A DNA stretch of 64,000 nt, from contig CAYNLG010000009.1 of the NCBI GenBank assembly GCA_964397995.1, positions 3,870 to 67,869 on the forward strand. Direction: 5' to 3'. Shown here in pieces: positions 9,492 to 18,516 of this stretch (within the stretch, counting starts at the first letter, position 1; every line of letters begins with the position of its first letter). A program made the translations under genes and the position numbers. The notes beneath the pieces are model-generated. The model saw only the letters and a list, made by a program, of their open reading frames with translations. It ran no database searches and had not been told where the DNA came from. Source of the stretch: CAYNLG01 sp964397995 (GTDB taxonomy: Bacteria; Planctomycetota; Phycisphaerae; FEN-1346).

Positions 9492-10667
9492 ATGCGGCGA
9501 CTGCGGGCGACGGCACAGGCGGCAAACCTGGCGGCCATCGGTCTGCTCGTTGCTCTCTCGATCGTCGGGGCCTTCCTCGGGGCCGAGCGGGCCCAGCCGC
9601 TCGTCACGTCGGCGCCCCTGACGGTCTACTGGTTTGCGCTCCTTGCGCTTCTGGTCGTCTGCTTCCCGGCCGACCTGGCGCTGGTGCGTAGCCCGGGCCT
9701 GGCCGCGATCCACCTCGGGGCCATCCTCGTCCTGGCCGGCTCGATGTGGGCCTCTGAACCCGGCCACCGCCTGGCCGACCGCCTCCTCGGCCGCGACAAG
9801 GTCCTCCACGGCTACCTCGTGGTGGCCGAGGGGACGCGCAATGACACGCTCGTGGCCTTGCCGTCGCAGGAGACGCTCGGGACGCTCCCGTTCTCGGTCG
9901 GTCTGAGAGACTTCCGGCTGGAGACCTACCCCACGGAGCGGCCGTGGATGCTCGGCGTCGAGGTCCCGCCGCACCCCGGCCAGCCGGCCGACCGGATGCT
10001 CGTCCGGACCGTGCCCTGGGAGGAGGGGGCGCGGGTGGAGGTCCCCGGCACGTCGCTCCGTGTTCTCGTCCACGCGTATCTGCCGGCGGCCCGGGCCGAG
10101 ACGGACGACGCGGGGGACGTCGTCGGTGCGGCCGCCGATCCCGGTTCCGGCGTCCCGGCGATGGACGTCGAGGTCCGCCGCGGCGACGCCAGCCTGCGCG
10201 GCTGGATTGTGCCGCGCCCGGGCGAGCGGTACGCCGGCCTCAGCCTCCGCGACCTCCTGGGCATCCCCGAGGCGATGCCCGAGCACGCCGTCCCGCATCT
10301 CTACCTGATCCGCCCCGAGGGCATGCCCAAGGACTACTTCAGCGACCTGGTCATCATCGAGGACGGCGAGATCGTCCGCAAGGCGACCGTCGAGGTCAAC
10401 CACCCGCTCCACCACCGGGGCTATCACCTCTACCAAGCCGACTACGACCACGAGGGCGAGGCATACACCGTGCTGAGCGTCCGGTCCGACTCGGGCCTCT
10501 GGGTCGTCTGGGTGGGGTTCGTTCTGCTGGTGGCCGGCACGTTCGTCCGGTGCTGGGGCGAGCGCGCGCTGCTGGCTTGGGCGGCGGGCGACCGGGCCTG
10601 CGAGGCGGCCGCATACCCGGAACCTGAGGCGGCACGGCCGGAGGCGGAGGAGGGCGCGGAGCCATGA
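9492..10667 (+). CDS. resB: Cytochrome c biogenesis protein ResB-like
   Basis: This 391-residue membrane protein has hydrophobic segments near residues 12-30, 43-62 and 68-85, a large extracytoplasmic domain (about 100-330) and a final membrane helix (SGLWVVWVGFVLLVAGTFVR). That is the ResB/Ccs1 layout. ResB works with CcsA/ResC in system II to carry heme across the membrane and ligate it to apocytochrome c. The stop overlaps the start of the next gene by 4 bases (ATGA), and the partner is CcsA, which supports the call. The N-terminal region is divergent, so the identification rests partly on context. Confidence 0.75.
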   Translation: MRRLRATAQAANLAAIGLLVALSIVGAFLGAERAQPLVTSAPLTVYWFALLALLVVCFPADLALVRSPGLAAIHLGAILVLAGSMWASEPGHRLADRLLGRDKVLHGYLVVAEGTRNDTLVALPSQETLGTLPFSVGLRDFRLETYPTERPWMLGVEVPPHPGQPADRMLVRTVPWEEGARVEVPGTSLRVLVHAYLPAARAETDDAGDVVGAAADPGSGVPAMDVEVRRGDASLRGWIVPRPGERYAGLSLRDLLGIPEAMPEHAVPHLYLIRPEGMPKDYFSDLVIIEDGEIVRKATVEVNHPLHHRGYHLYQADYDHEGEAYTVLSVRSDSGLWVVWVGFVLLVAGTFVRCWGERALLAWAAGDRACEAAAYPEPEAARPEAEEGAEP

Positions 10668-11452
10668 CGCCGGCTCTAGCTATCACGATCTACGCGGCCA
10701 TGGGCGCGTACCTCGTGGCGGCCGGGGCGTTCGCCCTGGGCCGGCGGGGGGCTGGCTGGGGCCTGATGGCGGCCGCCGTCGCCGCCGGCGCCGGCGCGCT
10801 CGTCATCCGGGGCACGCACACCGGCCACGTGCCGCTTCAGAACCTGTTCGAGGTCTTTATCGTGATGGGGACGCTCGTCGGCGTCGTCTCGTTCGGGTGC
10901 CGGCGCGCTCTGAAGGTGGGCGGCCAGACCTGGGACGCGCTGCTGGGCGTGGTGCTGCTGGTGCCGGCGGCGTTCGTGATGGACCCCTCGCCGCAGCGCC
11001 TGCCGCCGGCGCTCCAGAGCTGGCTCTTTGTGCCGCACGTCGGCGTCTATCTTCTGAGCTACGTGGTGCTCTTCCGGGCGACGGTGCAAGCCCTCGGGCG
11101 GCTCCTCCTGGGGGAGGGCGGCGGCAGCGGCCCCGAGGCCCCGGTGGGGTACGCCGAAGGCACCCGCCGCATGCTCCTCCTGGGCTTCCCGCTGCTGACC
11201 CTCGGCCTCGTCCTCGGGGCGGTGTGGGGCAAGCTCGCCTGGGACGACTACTGGAACTGGGACCCGAAGGAGCTCTGGTCGCTGGCCTCGTGGCTGGTGT
11301 TCCTGGCGGCCCTGCACCTGCGGGGCATGGTCGGGCGGCGGCATCCCAAGGCCGTGGCCGCCCTGGTCGTCGCCGGCGCCGTCTGCATCCTCCTCACGCT
11401 TCTCTGGGCGAACCTCTCCAGCCTCTTCAAGGGGCTGCACTCCTACGCCTGA
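10664..11452 (+). CDS. ccsA: Cytochrome c biogenesis protein CcsA/ResC
   Basis: The 262-residue polytopic protein has about eight hydrophobic segments and the tryptophan-rich heme-handling signature GKLAWDDYWNWDPKELWSL near residues 190-208. This is diagnostic of the CcsA/CcmC/CcmF heme-handling family. His residues for heme ligation are present in the flanking loops (for example GTHTGHVPLQN and VPHVGVYLL). With ResB it should form the cytochrome c synthase in the cytoplasmic membrane. Translational coupling to resB by ATGA indicates a fixed stoichiometry. Confidence 0.92.
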   Translation: MTPALAITIYAAMGAYLVAAGAFALGRRGAGWGLMAAAVAAGAGALVIRGTHTGHVPLQNLFEVFIVMGTLVGVVSFGCRRALKVGGQTWDALLGVVLLVPAAFVMDPSPQRLPPALQSWLFVPHVGVYLLSYVVLFRATVQALGRLLLGEGGGSGPEAPVGYAEGTRRMLLLGFPLLTLGLVLGAVWGKLAWDDYWNWDPKELWSLASWLVFLAALHLRGMVGRRHPKAVAALVVAGAVCILLTLLWANLSSLFKGLHSYA

Positions 11453-11553
11453 GTGCCCGGCGGAATCCCCTCCGCGGCGCGAATTCCCTTGCGGCCGGTG
11501 CGCGGACAAGGTATGGCGCCTGGCGCGCTTGCCCAGACACGAAAGGACGCACA

Positions 11554-12564
11554 ATGGCGGAGCAGATACGGATCGGCCTTGCGGGGTGCGGCGGCATCAT
11601 GCACCGGCACGTCAGCGACATCGAGGGGCAGCCGGGGGCCGAGGTCGTCGCCCTCATGGACACCGAACCGGCCAACATCGCGAAGCACAAAGCGCGGCAC
11701 CCGTTCCTTGCCGACGTCGCCGAGTACGGCGACTACGACCGGATGCTCGCCGAGGCCGACCTCACGGGCGTCATCCTTGCCAGCCCCCACACGGTCCACT
11801 ACGAGCAGATCATGAAGGCCCTCGACGCGGGCGTCCACGTCCTTTGCGAGAAGCCCATGGTCTGCCGCATCGACCACGCCGGCGACGTCCTCAAGAGAGT
11901 CCGCGAGACCGGCCTCGTTCTGGCCCTGGCCTATCAGCGGCATTACGGCGGCACGTACCGGTACATCCGCGACCGCATCGCCGCCGGCGTTATCGGCCAG
12001 GTCCAGACCGTCATGTGTGTCCAGTACCAGGGCTGGAAGGAGGCCACCAAGGACACGTGGCGCCAGGTGCCCGAACTCTCGGGGGGCGGCCAGCTCAACG
12101 ATTCCGGCAGCCACCTCGTCGACATCATGCTCTGGATGACGGGCCTGGCGGCCGAGACCGTTTCGGCCCAGATCGACGACTGCGGCACGCCCGTTGACAT
12201 CAACTCCGCCGTCAGCGTCCGCTTCACCAACGGTGCCATCGGCACGTTGACCGTTGTCGGCGACTACCCCGGCCCGGGCATGTGGGAGGACATCAGCATC
12301 ATGGGCACCAAGGGCGGGTTCCACATCCGCAAAGGCCAGCCCCTGGTGGAGATGGCCGGCCGCGACGCACCGGTCTATACCGTGGATGCCGAGCGCCTGG
12401 GCGGTGGGTCGATGTGCCTGAACTTCCTCGCGAGCATCCGCGGCGACGAGACCCCCGCCGCCCCGCCGGAGTGCGGCCTGCGCGTCATCGAACTCACCGA
12501 AGCCGCTTGGGAGAGCGGACGCCAGGGCGGCGTCCCCGTCCGCGTGCCCCGCACGGACCTCTAG
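11554..12564 (+). CDS. Gfo/Idh/MocA-family NAD(P)-dependent oxidoreductase
   Basis: The 336-residue cytoplasmic enzyme has an N-terminal Rossmann fold (GLAGCGGIMHRHV, residues 7-19), the family signature CEKPM near residue 100 and a C-terminal alpha/beta substrate domain with GGGQLNDSGSHLVDI. These enzymes oxidise or reduce sugar, inositol or related substrates with NAD(P). GAAAGGACGCACA precedes ATG 11554. It stands alone between ccsA and the convergent pcm gene. The substrate is not predictable; Planctomycetota carry many paralogues. Confidence 0.9.
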   Translation: MAEQIRIGLAGCGGIMHRHVSDIEGQPGAEVVALMDTEPANIAKHKARHPFLADVAEYGDYDRMLAEADLTGVILASPHTVHYEQIMKALDAGVHVLCEKPMVCRIDHAGDVLKRVRETGLVLALAYQRHYGGTYRYIRDRIAAGVIGQVQTVMCVQYQGWKEATKDTWRQVPELSGGGQLNDSGSHLVDIMLWMTGLAAETVSAQIDDCGTPVDINSAVSVRFTNGAIGTLTVVGDYPGPGMWEDISIMGTKGGFHIRKGQPLVEMAGRDAPVYTVDAERLGGGSMCLNFLASIRGDETPAAPPECGLRVIELTEAAWESGRQGGVPVRVPRTDL

Positions 12565-12596
12565 CGCCGGACCTCGGGGAACGGCGCGGCCGCCCG

Positions 12597-13217
12597 CTAG
12601 TCGACCAGCGGCACGAACCGGCAGGGGCAGAACTCGCGACGGCGGTCCGCGCCGTCCGACCGCTCGATGCGGACGAGAATCTGGCCCCACCCGCTCCCGA
12701 CCGGCGTCACCAGCACGCCCGGGTCGCCGAGCTGCGCGAGCCACGGTTCCGGAACCTCCGGGGCGGCGGCCGCGCAGAGGACGCGGTCGAACGGGGCTTC
12801 CTCCGGCCACCCCAGCCGCCCGTTGCCCACGCGGTAGTGAACGTTCGCGTACCCGAGCGACGTGATAACCTGTCGCGCCGCTTCCTGTAGATGCGCGTGC
12901 ACCTCGATGGTGTAGACCTCCGCGGCCATCTCCGCGAGGATGGCCGTCTGGTACCCCGAGCCGGTGCCGATCTCCAGGACGCGCTCGTCGCCCGCGAGCG
13001 ACAGGGCCTGAGTCATGATCGCGACCATGTAGGGCTGGCTGATGGTCTGGCCGGAGCCGATGGGCAGGGGGCGGTCGCCGTAGGCATCGCCGTGCTGCCG
13101 GGCCGGAACGAAGGCCGCCCGGTCGACGGTGCGGAAGGCCTCCAGTACCCGCTCATCGTGGATGTCGCGGGCTTCGAGTTGGGTGCGGACCATGCGGTCG
13201 AGGTCGGCCTGGCTCAT
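12597..13217 (-). CDS. pcm: Protein-L-isoaspartate O-methyltransferase
   Basis: The 206-residue product uses SAM to methylate L-isoaspartyl residues in damaged proteins and so starts their repair. It shows the family opening (RTQLEARDIHDERVLEAF), the PIGSGQTISQPYMVAIMTQAL motif, split here as PIGSGQTISQPYM, and the SAM site EIGTGSGYQTAIL. Length fits the family (about 210). It is 50 bases downstream of the flavoprotein gene on the same strand and probably shares its transcript. Confidence 0.93.
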   Translation of the reverse strand: MSQADLDRMVRTQLEARDIHDERVLEAFRTVDRAAFVPARQHGDAYGDRPLPIGSGQTISQPYMVAIMTQALSLAGDERVLEIGTGSGYQTAILAEMAAEVYTIEVHAHLQEAARQVITSLGYANVHYRVGNGRLGWPEEAPFDRVLCAAAAPEVPEPWLAQLGDPGVLVTPVGSGWGQILVRIERSDGADRRREFCPCRFVPLVD

Positions 13218-13267
13218 AGGCCCGAGTCTACCGCACCGCCGCCGCCGTGGTAAAGGCCGCGGCCAAA

Positions 13268-15073
13268 TCAGTCGGCGATCTGCTGGACGAGTTCCCAGTC
13301 GGGCTTCACGGGTTCGCGGACGTCGACGTTCACTCGGCCGCCCGGGCCGCGCGACAGGACCAGATACCTTTGCCACCCGGGGTCGCGCCGGGGCAGGGGC
13401 TCGATGGCGTCGGGCGTCTCGAAGTAGAGATGCGGGCCGCGGCTCTCGTCGCGGGCGCCGCACGCGGTAAGGACGAGCCGGGCCGCGGCCGCCATGTTGC
13501 GGGCCTCGGCCAGGGCGACCGGGTCGTCGCCCGTCCACGGCCGCGCCACCAGCGCGTCGAGCTCGCCCTTCGCGGTGCGAACGCCCTCGGCGGTCCGCTT
13601 CACGCTGGCGTACATCGACATCAGGTCCTGAATGCGGCCGCGGGCCTCCTCGACGGGGAGAGGCTCGCCCTCGGGGGCCGGCTCCTCGCCGGCCGGCTCG
13701 ACCGGATCGCCGGGGGCGGAAGCGCTGGCGAGGGCGGCGGCGGCTTCGCCCGCGACGCGGCCCATGACCTGGCTGTCCATCAAAGCGTTGCCGCCCGGCC
13801 GGTTCGCCCCGTGCTGGCCGCCCGCGCACTCGCCGCACGCGAAGAGGCCCGGGACGGTCGTGGCGGCCGCCTCGTTGACTTTGATGCCGCCCTGGAAGTG
13901 CTGGCACGCCGGGGCGAGTTCGATGCGGTCGCCCCTGTCCAGGACCACGTCGCGCTCCGACAGCCACTCGACGCTGGGCAGGTTGATGGCCTTGAGACGC
14001 GCGAGCGGCGACTCGGCCAGCGGCCCCGACGCGAGGTCCAGCGCCGCGATCTTCGGATACACGCCGATGACCTCGGGGTCGATGGCGGCCGGGTCGAACC
14101 GGTCCGGGTTCCGCGAGAAGTCCATGTACACCGTCCGGCCCCGCTGCATCTCGGAGAAGACGGCGATGTCGATGACGTGGCTCTCGTCGCGGTACGAGAG
14201 GGGCCACGAGGCGCCCTTCCTGAAGAGGATCGTGTAGACCGTCGCCGGGTCGGTCCCCGCGGGGAAGTAGTCGAAGAGGAACTCGCGGTCGTTGTCATCG
14301 ACGAGGCGCGGCCAGGCGCGCATCAGGCTGCCGGAGCAGGCGAGCTTCGTCTTGACGCTCGAGAGGCCGATCTGGATGAACTCCAGGTTCACGAGTTCCG
14401 CCCCCGCGCGGTAGGCCATCGCGAAGCCGTCGCCCGTCATCCCCTCCGGGAAGACGTTCACGCGGTAGGCCGACCCCGCGCCGCCAGTGGCCAGGATGAC
14501 CGCCCCGGCCCGGACGGTCCGCCCGTCCGTCAGGCGCGCCCCGGCCACGCGCCCGGTGGTGTCCAGGAGCAGGTCCTCGGCCATGACATTCTCAAGGAGC
14601 GGGAGGTTCCGGCGGCGGAACTCGGTCCGCAGCGCCTCGTGGATGTGGTTGGCCGTGTACGGCCCCGTGTAGCAGGCCCGGGCGTACCGCGACCCGTCCG
14701 TGACGAACTGGTCGGCCACGCCCGCGTCGGTCTTGGCGAAGGGCGTGCCAAGGTCATCCAGGTAGTGGAACGCGTCGCAGGCCCCCCGGGCGAGCATCCG
14801 GGCAAGCGAGGCGTCGGAGACGCGGCCGCCGATCCGGTAGATGTCCTCGGCATGGTACCGCCAGGCGTCGGGCCCGCCGGGCTCGGTGTGTTCGAGGGTG
14901 GCGTGGAAGGCCATCCGGTCGGAGCAGGAGAGGGCGGTGACGCCGGCCTTGCCGAGCTCGCCCTTGGTGACGACGAGGACGTCGATGCCGCGGTCGGCGG
15001 CCGCCAGGGCCGCGCGGAGACCCGCGCCGCCGCTGCCGATGATGAGGACGTCGGTCGAGAGTGCGTCTGCCAT
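13268..15073 (-). CDS. FAD flavoprotein, fumarate reductase / aspartate oxidase family
   Basis: The 601-residue enzyme has the FAD dinucleotide-binding site DVLIIGSGGAGLRAALAA near residues 7-24, the second FAD motif VILATGGAGSAYRVN, and the C-terminal CGECAGGQHGANRPGGNAL motif of fumarate reductase/SdhA, AprA and NadB. ATG 15073 is chosen because the Rossmann fold starts 6 residues later. No iron-sulfur or membrane-anchor subunit is adjacent, which argues against a standard SDH complex. NadB is possible, but the sequence is longer and its C-terminus is unlike the ones I know. Substrate is therefore open. Confidence 0.82.
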   Translation of the reverse strand: MADALSTDVLIIGSGGAGLRAALAAADRGIDVLVVTKGELGKAGVTALSCSDRMAFHATLEHTEPGGPDAWRYHAEDIYRIGGRVSDASLARMLARGACDAFHYLDDLGTPFAKTDAGVADQFVTDGSRYARACYTGPYTANHIHEALRTEFRRRNLPLLENVMAEDLLLDTTGRVAGARLTDGRTVRAGAVILATGGAGSAYRVNVFPEGMTGDGFAMAYRAGAELVNLEFIQIGLSSVKTKLACSGSLMRAWPRLVDDNDREFLFDYFPAGTDPATVYTILFRKGASWPLSYRDESHVIDIAVFSEMQRGRTVYMDFSRNPDRFDPAAIDPEVIGVYPKIAALDLASGPLAESPLARLKAINLPSVEWLSERDVVLDRGDRIELAPACQHFQGGIKVNEAAATTVPGLFACGECAGGQHGANRPGGNALMDSQVMGRVAGEAAAALASASAPGDPVEPAGEEPAPEGEPLPVEEARGRIQDLMSMYASVKRTAEGVRTAKGELDALVARPWTGDDPVALAEARNMAAAARLVLTACGARDESRGPHLYFETPDAIEPLPRRDPGWQRYLVLSRGPGGRVNVDVREPVKPDWELVQQIAD

Positions 15074-15143
15074 CGCAAGCGTTCCTTTCAGGGGTCGTCG
15101 ACGCGGCCGCGCGGCCTCATCGAGGCCGGTGCGGCGCGAGGGG

Positions 15144-15172
15144 GTGATACCGGTTTCGGCGGCGCCTGTCAA
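15144..15172 (-). promoter_or_regulatory. Sigma70-like promoter for flavoprotein-pcm
   Basis: On the minus strand TTGACA (15172-15167) and TATCAC (15149-15144) are 17 bp apart, 70 bp upstream of the flavoprotein start. Confidence 0.6.
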
Positions 15173-15203
15173 GCCGGGCGGACCGGCCCGGCGTCGAGGC
15201 GGC

Positions 15204-16205
15204 CTACGCCTCGGCCTCGATGTGCGTCCGGTTGCCGCCGTCCATCTGGGCCCGGTAGAGCGCCCGCTGGGCCCGCTCGACGAGGGCGGAGACGGTGTCG
15301 CCCTCGGCGGCCACGGCGCCGCCGACGCTGAGCGTCAGCGCCGGTTCGGCGTGGCCGAACGCGGCCTCCGCGACCGACGCGACCAGCCGCTTGCCGGCCG
15401 CCGCCAGCCCCGCCGCGTCCGCCTCCGGCATGCTGACCGCGAGTTGCCACTGGTGGTACCGGCCGACGGTGTCCACCGGCCGCAGGTGCGAGCTTACGAC
15501 GTGCACCACGCGAGCGACCGCCAGGGACGCCTCGCGCTGGCCGTGCACCTGGCGGTAGCGGTCGAGGTGGTCGAGTTCCAGGACGAGAACGCCGAGGCTC
15601 CGCTCGTAGCGGCCCGCCCGGGTCATCTCCTCGCGGAGCCGCGAGGCGAAGAAGTCGAACGAGTAGACCCCCGTGTCGGGGTCCGTGAGGGTCGCGTGTC
15701 GCTGCTGCTGGCGGAGCGTGTGCCGGTCGTAGCACCCGGCGACAAGGTGCCCAAGGAGGCAGCACAGGGTGACGTGCTCGTCGGCAAGCGCGCCGGGGTC
15801 GGCGGCCTCGGCCACCAGGCACCCCAGGCCCACGCTCCCGCCGCGCACCGGCACCGCCAGGGCCGAGCCGGGCGGGTGCTCCAGCGTCAGGTCCGACGCC
15901 GCCTCCGCGTCCACCGCCGCGTCGGCCACGTGGACGGTCTCCCCGCCGCGCACCACGCGGCTGAGGGTGGCATTCGCGTCCAGGTCCGGGCGGTAATGGT
16001 ACGCGAAGTGGTCGCTCAGGCCGCGGTGGGTGATGACGTGGAGCTTCAGGTTTCCGTCGGTCAGGAGGAGCAGGGCGGTCGAACGGCAGCCCGTCATCTC
16101 CCGGGCCGCATGCACCACCGCCGAGCAGCCTTCCTCCAGCGACCACGCGCCGCTGATGCGGCCGCAGGTTCGGCACAGGACGTCCAGCAGGCGGCTCTGG
16201 TCCAC
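15204..16205 (-). CDS. GAF protein with degenerate GGDEF domain
   Basis: The start is GTG 16205, preceded by GAGGAGG at 7 bases; this gives 333 residues. Residues 15-165 form a GAF-like sensor domain (ALLLLTDGNLKLHVITHRG, later GSALAVPVRGGSVGLGC). Residues 175-330 align with a diguanylate cyclase domain (LTDPDTGVYSFDFFASRL, LGVLVLELDHLDRYRQVHG). The active-site GGDEF is replaced by YHQWQ after VGRYH, and the metal-binding Asp of the first strand reads ELDHLD. Cyclase activity is unlikely. It may bind a nucleotide or partner as a regulatory remnant. It is divergent from the SAM-hydroxide-adenosyltransferase-family gene. Confidence 0.85.
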   Translation of the reverse strand: MDQSRLLDVLCRTCGRISGAWSLEEGCSAVVHAAREMTGCRSTALLLLTDGNLKLHVITHRGLSDHFAYHYRPDLDANATLSRVVRGGETVHVADAAVDAEAASDLTLEHPPGSALAVPVRGGSVGLGCLVAEAADPGALADEHVTLCCLLGHLVAGCYDRHTLRQQQRHATLTDPDTGVYSFDFFASRLREEMTRAGRYERSLGVLVLELDHLDRYRQVHGQREASLAVARVVHVVSSHLRPVDTVGRYHQWQLAVSMPEADAAGLAAAGKRLVASVAEAAFGHAEPALTLSVGGAVAAEGDTVSALVERAQRALYRAQMDGGNRTHIEAEA

Positions 16206-16244
16206 GGCGGGTCCTCCTCGCGGTCGGCCGGTTCCCCGCAGGCA

Positions 16245-16274
16245 GGTATACCTTGAGGGGTCGGGCGGCGTCAA
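16245..16274 (-). promoter_or_regulatory. Sigma70-like promoter for the GAF/GGDEF gene
   Basis: On the minus strand TTGACG (16274-16269) and TATACC (16250-16245) are 18 bp apart. The opposite-strand promoter of the next gene begins 11 bp away, so the two may influence each other. Confidence 0.55.
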
Positions 16275-16284
16275 CGCTGGGCCC

Positions 16285-16314
16285 TTGACCCGCCCCCGCG
16301 ACCGGTCCCATAAT
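16285..16314 (+). promoter_or_regulatory. Sigma70-like promoter for the DUF62-bioA-bioD operon
   Basis: TTGACC at 16285-16290 and CATAAT at 16309-16314 are 18 bp apart; the first gene starts 23 bp downstream, after GAAAGGAG. Confidence 0.55.
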
Positions 16315-16336
16315 CGTCGCCCGAAAGGAGCCCCCC

Positions 16337-17161
16337 GTGCCGCGCATCGTCACGCTTCTGACCGACTTCGGCATCGCGAGCACCTATCCCGCCCAGATGA
16401 AGGGCGTCATCCTCGGCATGTGCCCGGAGGCCGCCGTCGTGGACATCTCGCACGAGGTGCCGCGCCACGACGTCCGCACGGCCGGCTTCATGCTGGCGTC
16501 GGCGGTCGGGGCGTTTCCCGAGGGCACCGTCCACGTGGCCGTCATCGACCCGCAGGTCGGGTCGCCGCGGCCGATTCTGGCGGCCCGGGTGGACGGGTCC
16601 ACCTACGTGGCGCCCGACAACGGCCTCCTGACGGTCATCCTGCACGGCCGCAAGCTGGGCGAGGACGGCGCCGGCGGTGCCCGGCTCGTCCGCGTCGAGA
16701 ACCGCGACATCTTCCGCACCGAGGTCTCCAGCACCTTCCACGGCCGCGACATCTTCGCGCCGGTCGGGGCGGCGCTGGCCCGCGGCATGCCGCTCGACGA
16801 CCTCGGCCCGGCCGCGCCCGTTCACGAGACCGTGCCCATGCGCGAGCCCGTCCGCGAGGGCGACCAACTGGTCGGCGAGGTCCTCTACGTCGACCCGTTC
16901 GGCAACCTGATCACGAACCTGCACCGCGATGTGCTGGAGGGGCTCGACTTGGCGGCCGTCGAGGTCCACATCCACGGCGCGGTCATCCGCGGCCTCTGCT
17001 GCGCGTACTCCGACGTGACGCCCGGGTCACTGCTGGCCTACATCGGCAGCGCGGGGTACCTGGAACTCGCGGTGAACCGGCAGAGTGCCGCCGTGCGGCT
17101 TGGGGCCGAGGCCGGGGCCGAGGTCCGCCTGACGATCCCCTCCGCCGGGCCGGACGCATGA
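16337..17161 (+). CDS. SAM hydroxide adenosyltransferase family protein (DUF62)
   Basis: The 274-residue protein belongs to the chlorinase/fluorinase-related DUF62 family, whose characterised members hydrolyse SAM to adenosine and methionine. It shows the N-terminal LLTDFG motif, VVDISHEVPRHDV, AVIDPQVGS, APDNGLLT and YVDPFGNLITNL. The usual DPGVGS reads DPQVGS here. Asp-Arg-His triad positions appear to be kept, but this was judged by eye. Its TGA overlaps the bioA ATG (ATGA), placing it in one operon with bioA and bioD. BioA consumes SAM, so a SAM-related enzyme here is notable. Confidence 0.9.
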   Translation: MPRIVTLLTDFGIASTYPAQMKGVILGMCPEAAVVDISHEVPRHDVRTAGFMLASAVGAFPEGTVHVAVIDPQVGSPRPILAARVDGSTYVAPDNGLLTVILHGRKLGEDGAGGARLVRVENRDIFRTEVSSTFHGRDIFAPVGAALARGMPLDDLGPAAPVHETVPMREPVREGDQLVGEVLYVDPFGNLITNLHRDVLEGLDLAAVEVHIHGAVIRGLCCAYSDVTPGSLLAYIGSAGYLELAVNRQSAAVRLGAEAGAEVRLTIPSAGPDA

Positions 17162-18516
17162 GCGAGACCGACCGCCTTCGCCGCCTCGACCGCGCCCACC
17201 TGTGGCACCCGTTCACGCCGATGGGCCAGTGGGCCGAAGACCCGCCCCTTGTCATCGCCGCCGGCGAGCGCGAGTGGCTCATCGACACCGATGGCCGGCG
17301 GTACCTCGACGGCGTCTCCAGTCTCTGGTGCAACCTGCACGGGCACCGGCACCCGCGGCTCGACGCGGCCGTGCGCGCCCAGCTCGACCGGATCGCGCAC
17401 TCGACGCTCCTGGGCCTGGCGTCGCCGCCGTCGGCGGAGCTCGCGGCCCGGCTCGTCGGCCTGGCGCCCGAGGGCCTGACCCGCGTCTTCTACTCGGACT
17501 CCGGGGCGACCGCCGTCGAGATCGCCCTCAAGATGGCCTTCCAGTACTGCCAGCAGCGCGACCCGCCGCGCCCCGAGCGGACCCGCTTCATCCGCCTCCA
17601 GCACGCCTACCACGGCGACACCTTGGGGGCGGTGAGCGTCGGCGGCATCGACCTCTTCCACGCGATCTACCGGCCGCTGCTCTTCGAGACGATCGAGACC
17701 CCGGCGCCGTACTGCTACCGCTGCCCCCTCGGCGCGGACCCCGCGACGTGCGGCCTGGCGTGTGCCGCCAGGATGGAGGCGATCGTCGCCGACCACGCCG
17801 ACGAGACGGCCGCCGTGATCCTCGAGCCGCTCGTCCAGGGCGCGGGCGGCATGATCGTCCATCCCGAGGGGTATCTGCGGCGCGTGGCCGACGCCTGCCG
17901 CCGCCACGACGTCCTGCTCATTCTGGACGAGGTGGCCGTCGGGTTCGGGCGGACAGGGCGCCTGTTCGCCTGCGAGCACGAGGGCGTCGCGCCCGACCTG
18001 ATGGCCGTTGCCAAGGGCATCAGCGGCGGCTACCTGCCGCTGGCGGCCACGCTCGCCTCCGAGCGGATTTACGGGGCCTTCCTCGGCGACCCGGCCGAGG
18101 GGCGGACCTTCTTCCACGGCCACACGTACACGGGCAACGCTCTGGCGTGCGCGGCCGGGTTGGCGAGCCTTGACGTCTTCGAGGAGGAGGGCGTCCTGGA
18201 GCGCGTCCGCGCCCTGTCGGACCGCCTGGGGACGCTGCTCCAGCCGGTGGCCGACTTGCCGCACGTCGGCGAGGTCCGCTGGCGCGGCCTGATGGTGGGC
18301 ATCGAACTGGTGGCCGACCGCGCGTCGCGCGCGCCGTATCCGGCCACCGACCGCCGCGGCGCCGCCGCGTGTCGCGCCGCCCGCGCCCGCGGCGCCTGGA
18401 TCCGTCCGCTCGGGGACGTGGTCATCCTGATGCCGCCGTACTGCATCTCGGAGGAGAACCTGGCGCGGCTGGTGGAGGCGGCAGGCAAGGGCATCGAGGA
18501 GGCGACCGGCCCATGA
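17158..18516 (+). CDS. bioA: Adenosylmethionine-8-amino-7-oxononanoate transaminase
   Basis: BioA (452 residues) uses SAM as amino donor to convert KAPA to DAPA in biotin synthesis. The sequence begins with the family's HLWHPFTPM, has the PLP-region FYSDSGATAVEIALKMAFQY, LDEVAVGFGRTG with the cofactor Asp, and the Schiff-base lysine K286 in MAVAKGISGGYLPLA. A Cys-rich loop (C186, C189, C198, C202) is seen in many BioA proteins. The start overlaps the upstream stop and the end overlaps bioD by 4 bases, so all three genes are translationally coupled. Confidence 0.96.
   Translation: MSETDRLRRLDRAHLWHPFTPMGQWAEDPPLVIAAGEREWLIDTDGRRYLDGVSSLWCNLHGHRHPRLDAAVRAQLDRIAHSTLLGLASPPSAELAARLVGLAPEGLTRVFYSDSGATAVEIALKMAFQYCQQRDPPRPERTRFIRLQHAYHGDTLGAVSVGGIDLFHAIYRPLLFETIETPAPYCYRCPLGADPATCGLACAARMEAIVADHADETAAVILEPLVQGAGGMIVHPEGYLRRVADACRRHDVLLILDEVAVGFGRTGRLFACEHEGVAPDLMAVAKGISGGYLPLAATLASERIYGAFLGDPAEGRTFFHGHTYTGNALACAAGLASLDVFEEEGVLERVRALSDRLGTLLQPVADLPHVGEVRWRGLMVGIELVADRASRAPYPATDRRGAAACRAARARGAWIRPLGDVVILMPPYCISEENLARLVEAAGKGIEEATGP

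Noticed and set aside
6496..9525. A 1009-codon open frame on the minus strand opposite the glycosidase.
   Set aside because: Composition is typical of antisense GC-rich frames and no domain is visible, while the opposite strand has a signal peptide and catalytic motifs.
17695..17770. The cysteine-rich loop in BioA as an unusual insertion.
   Set aside because: A similar Cys loop (CYRCP...C...C) occurs in many BioA proteins.
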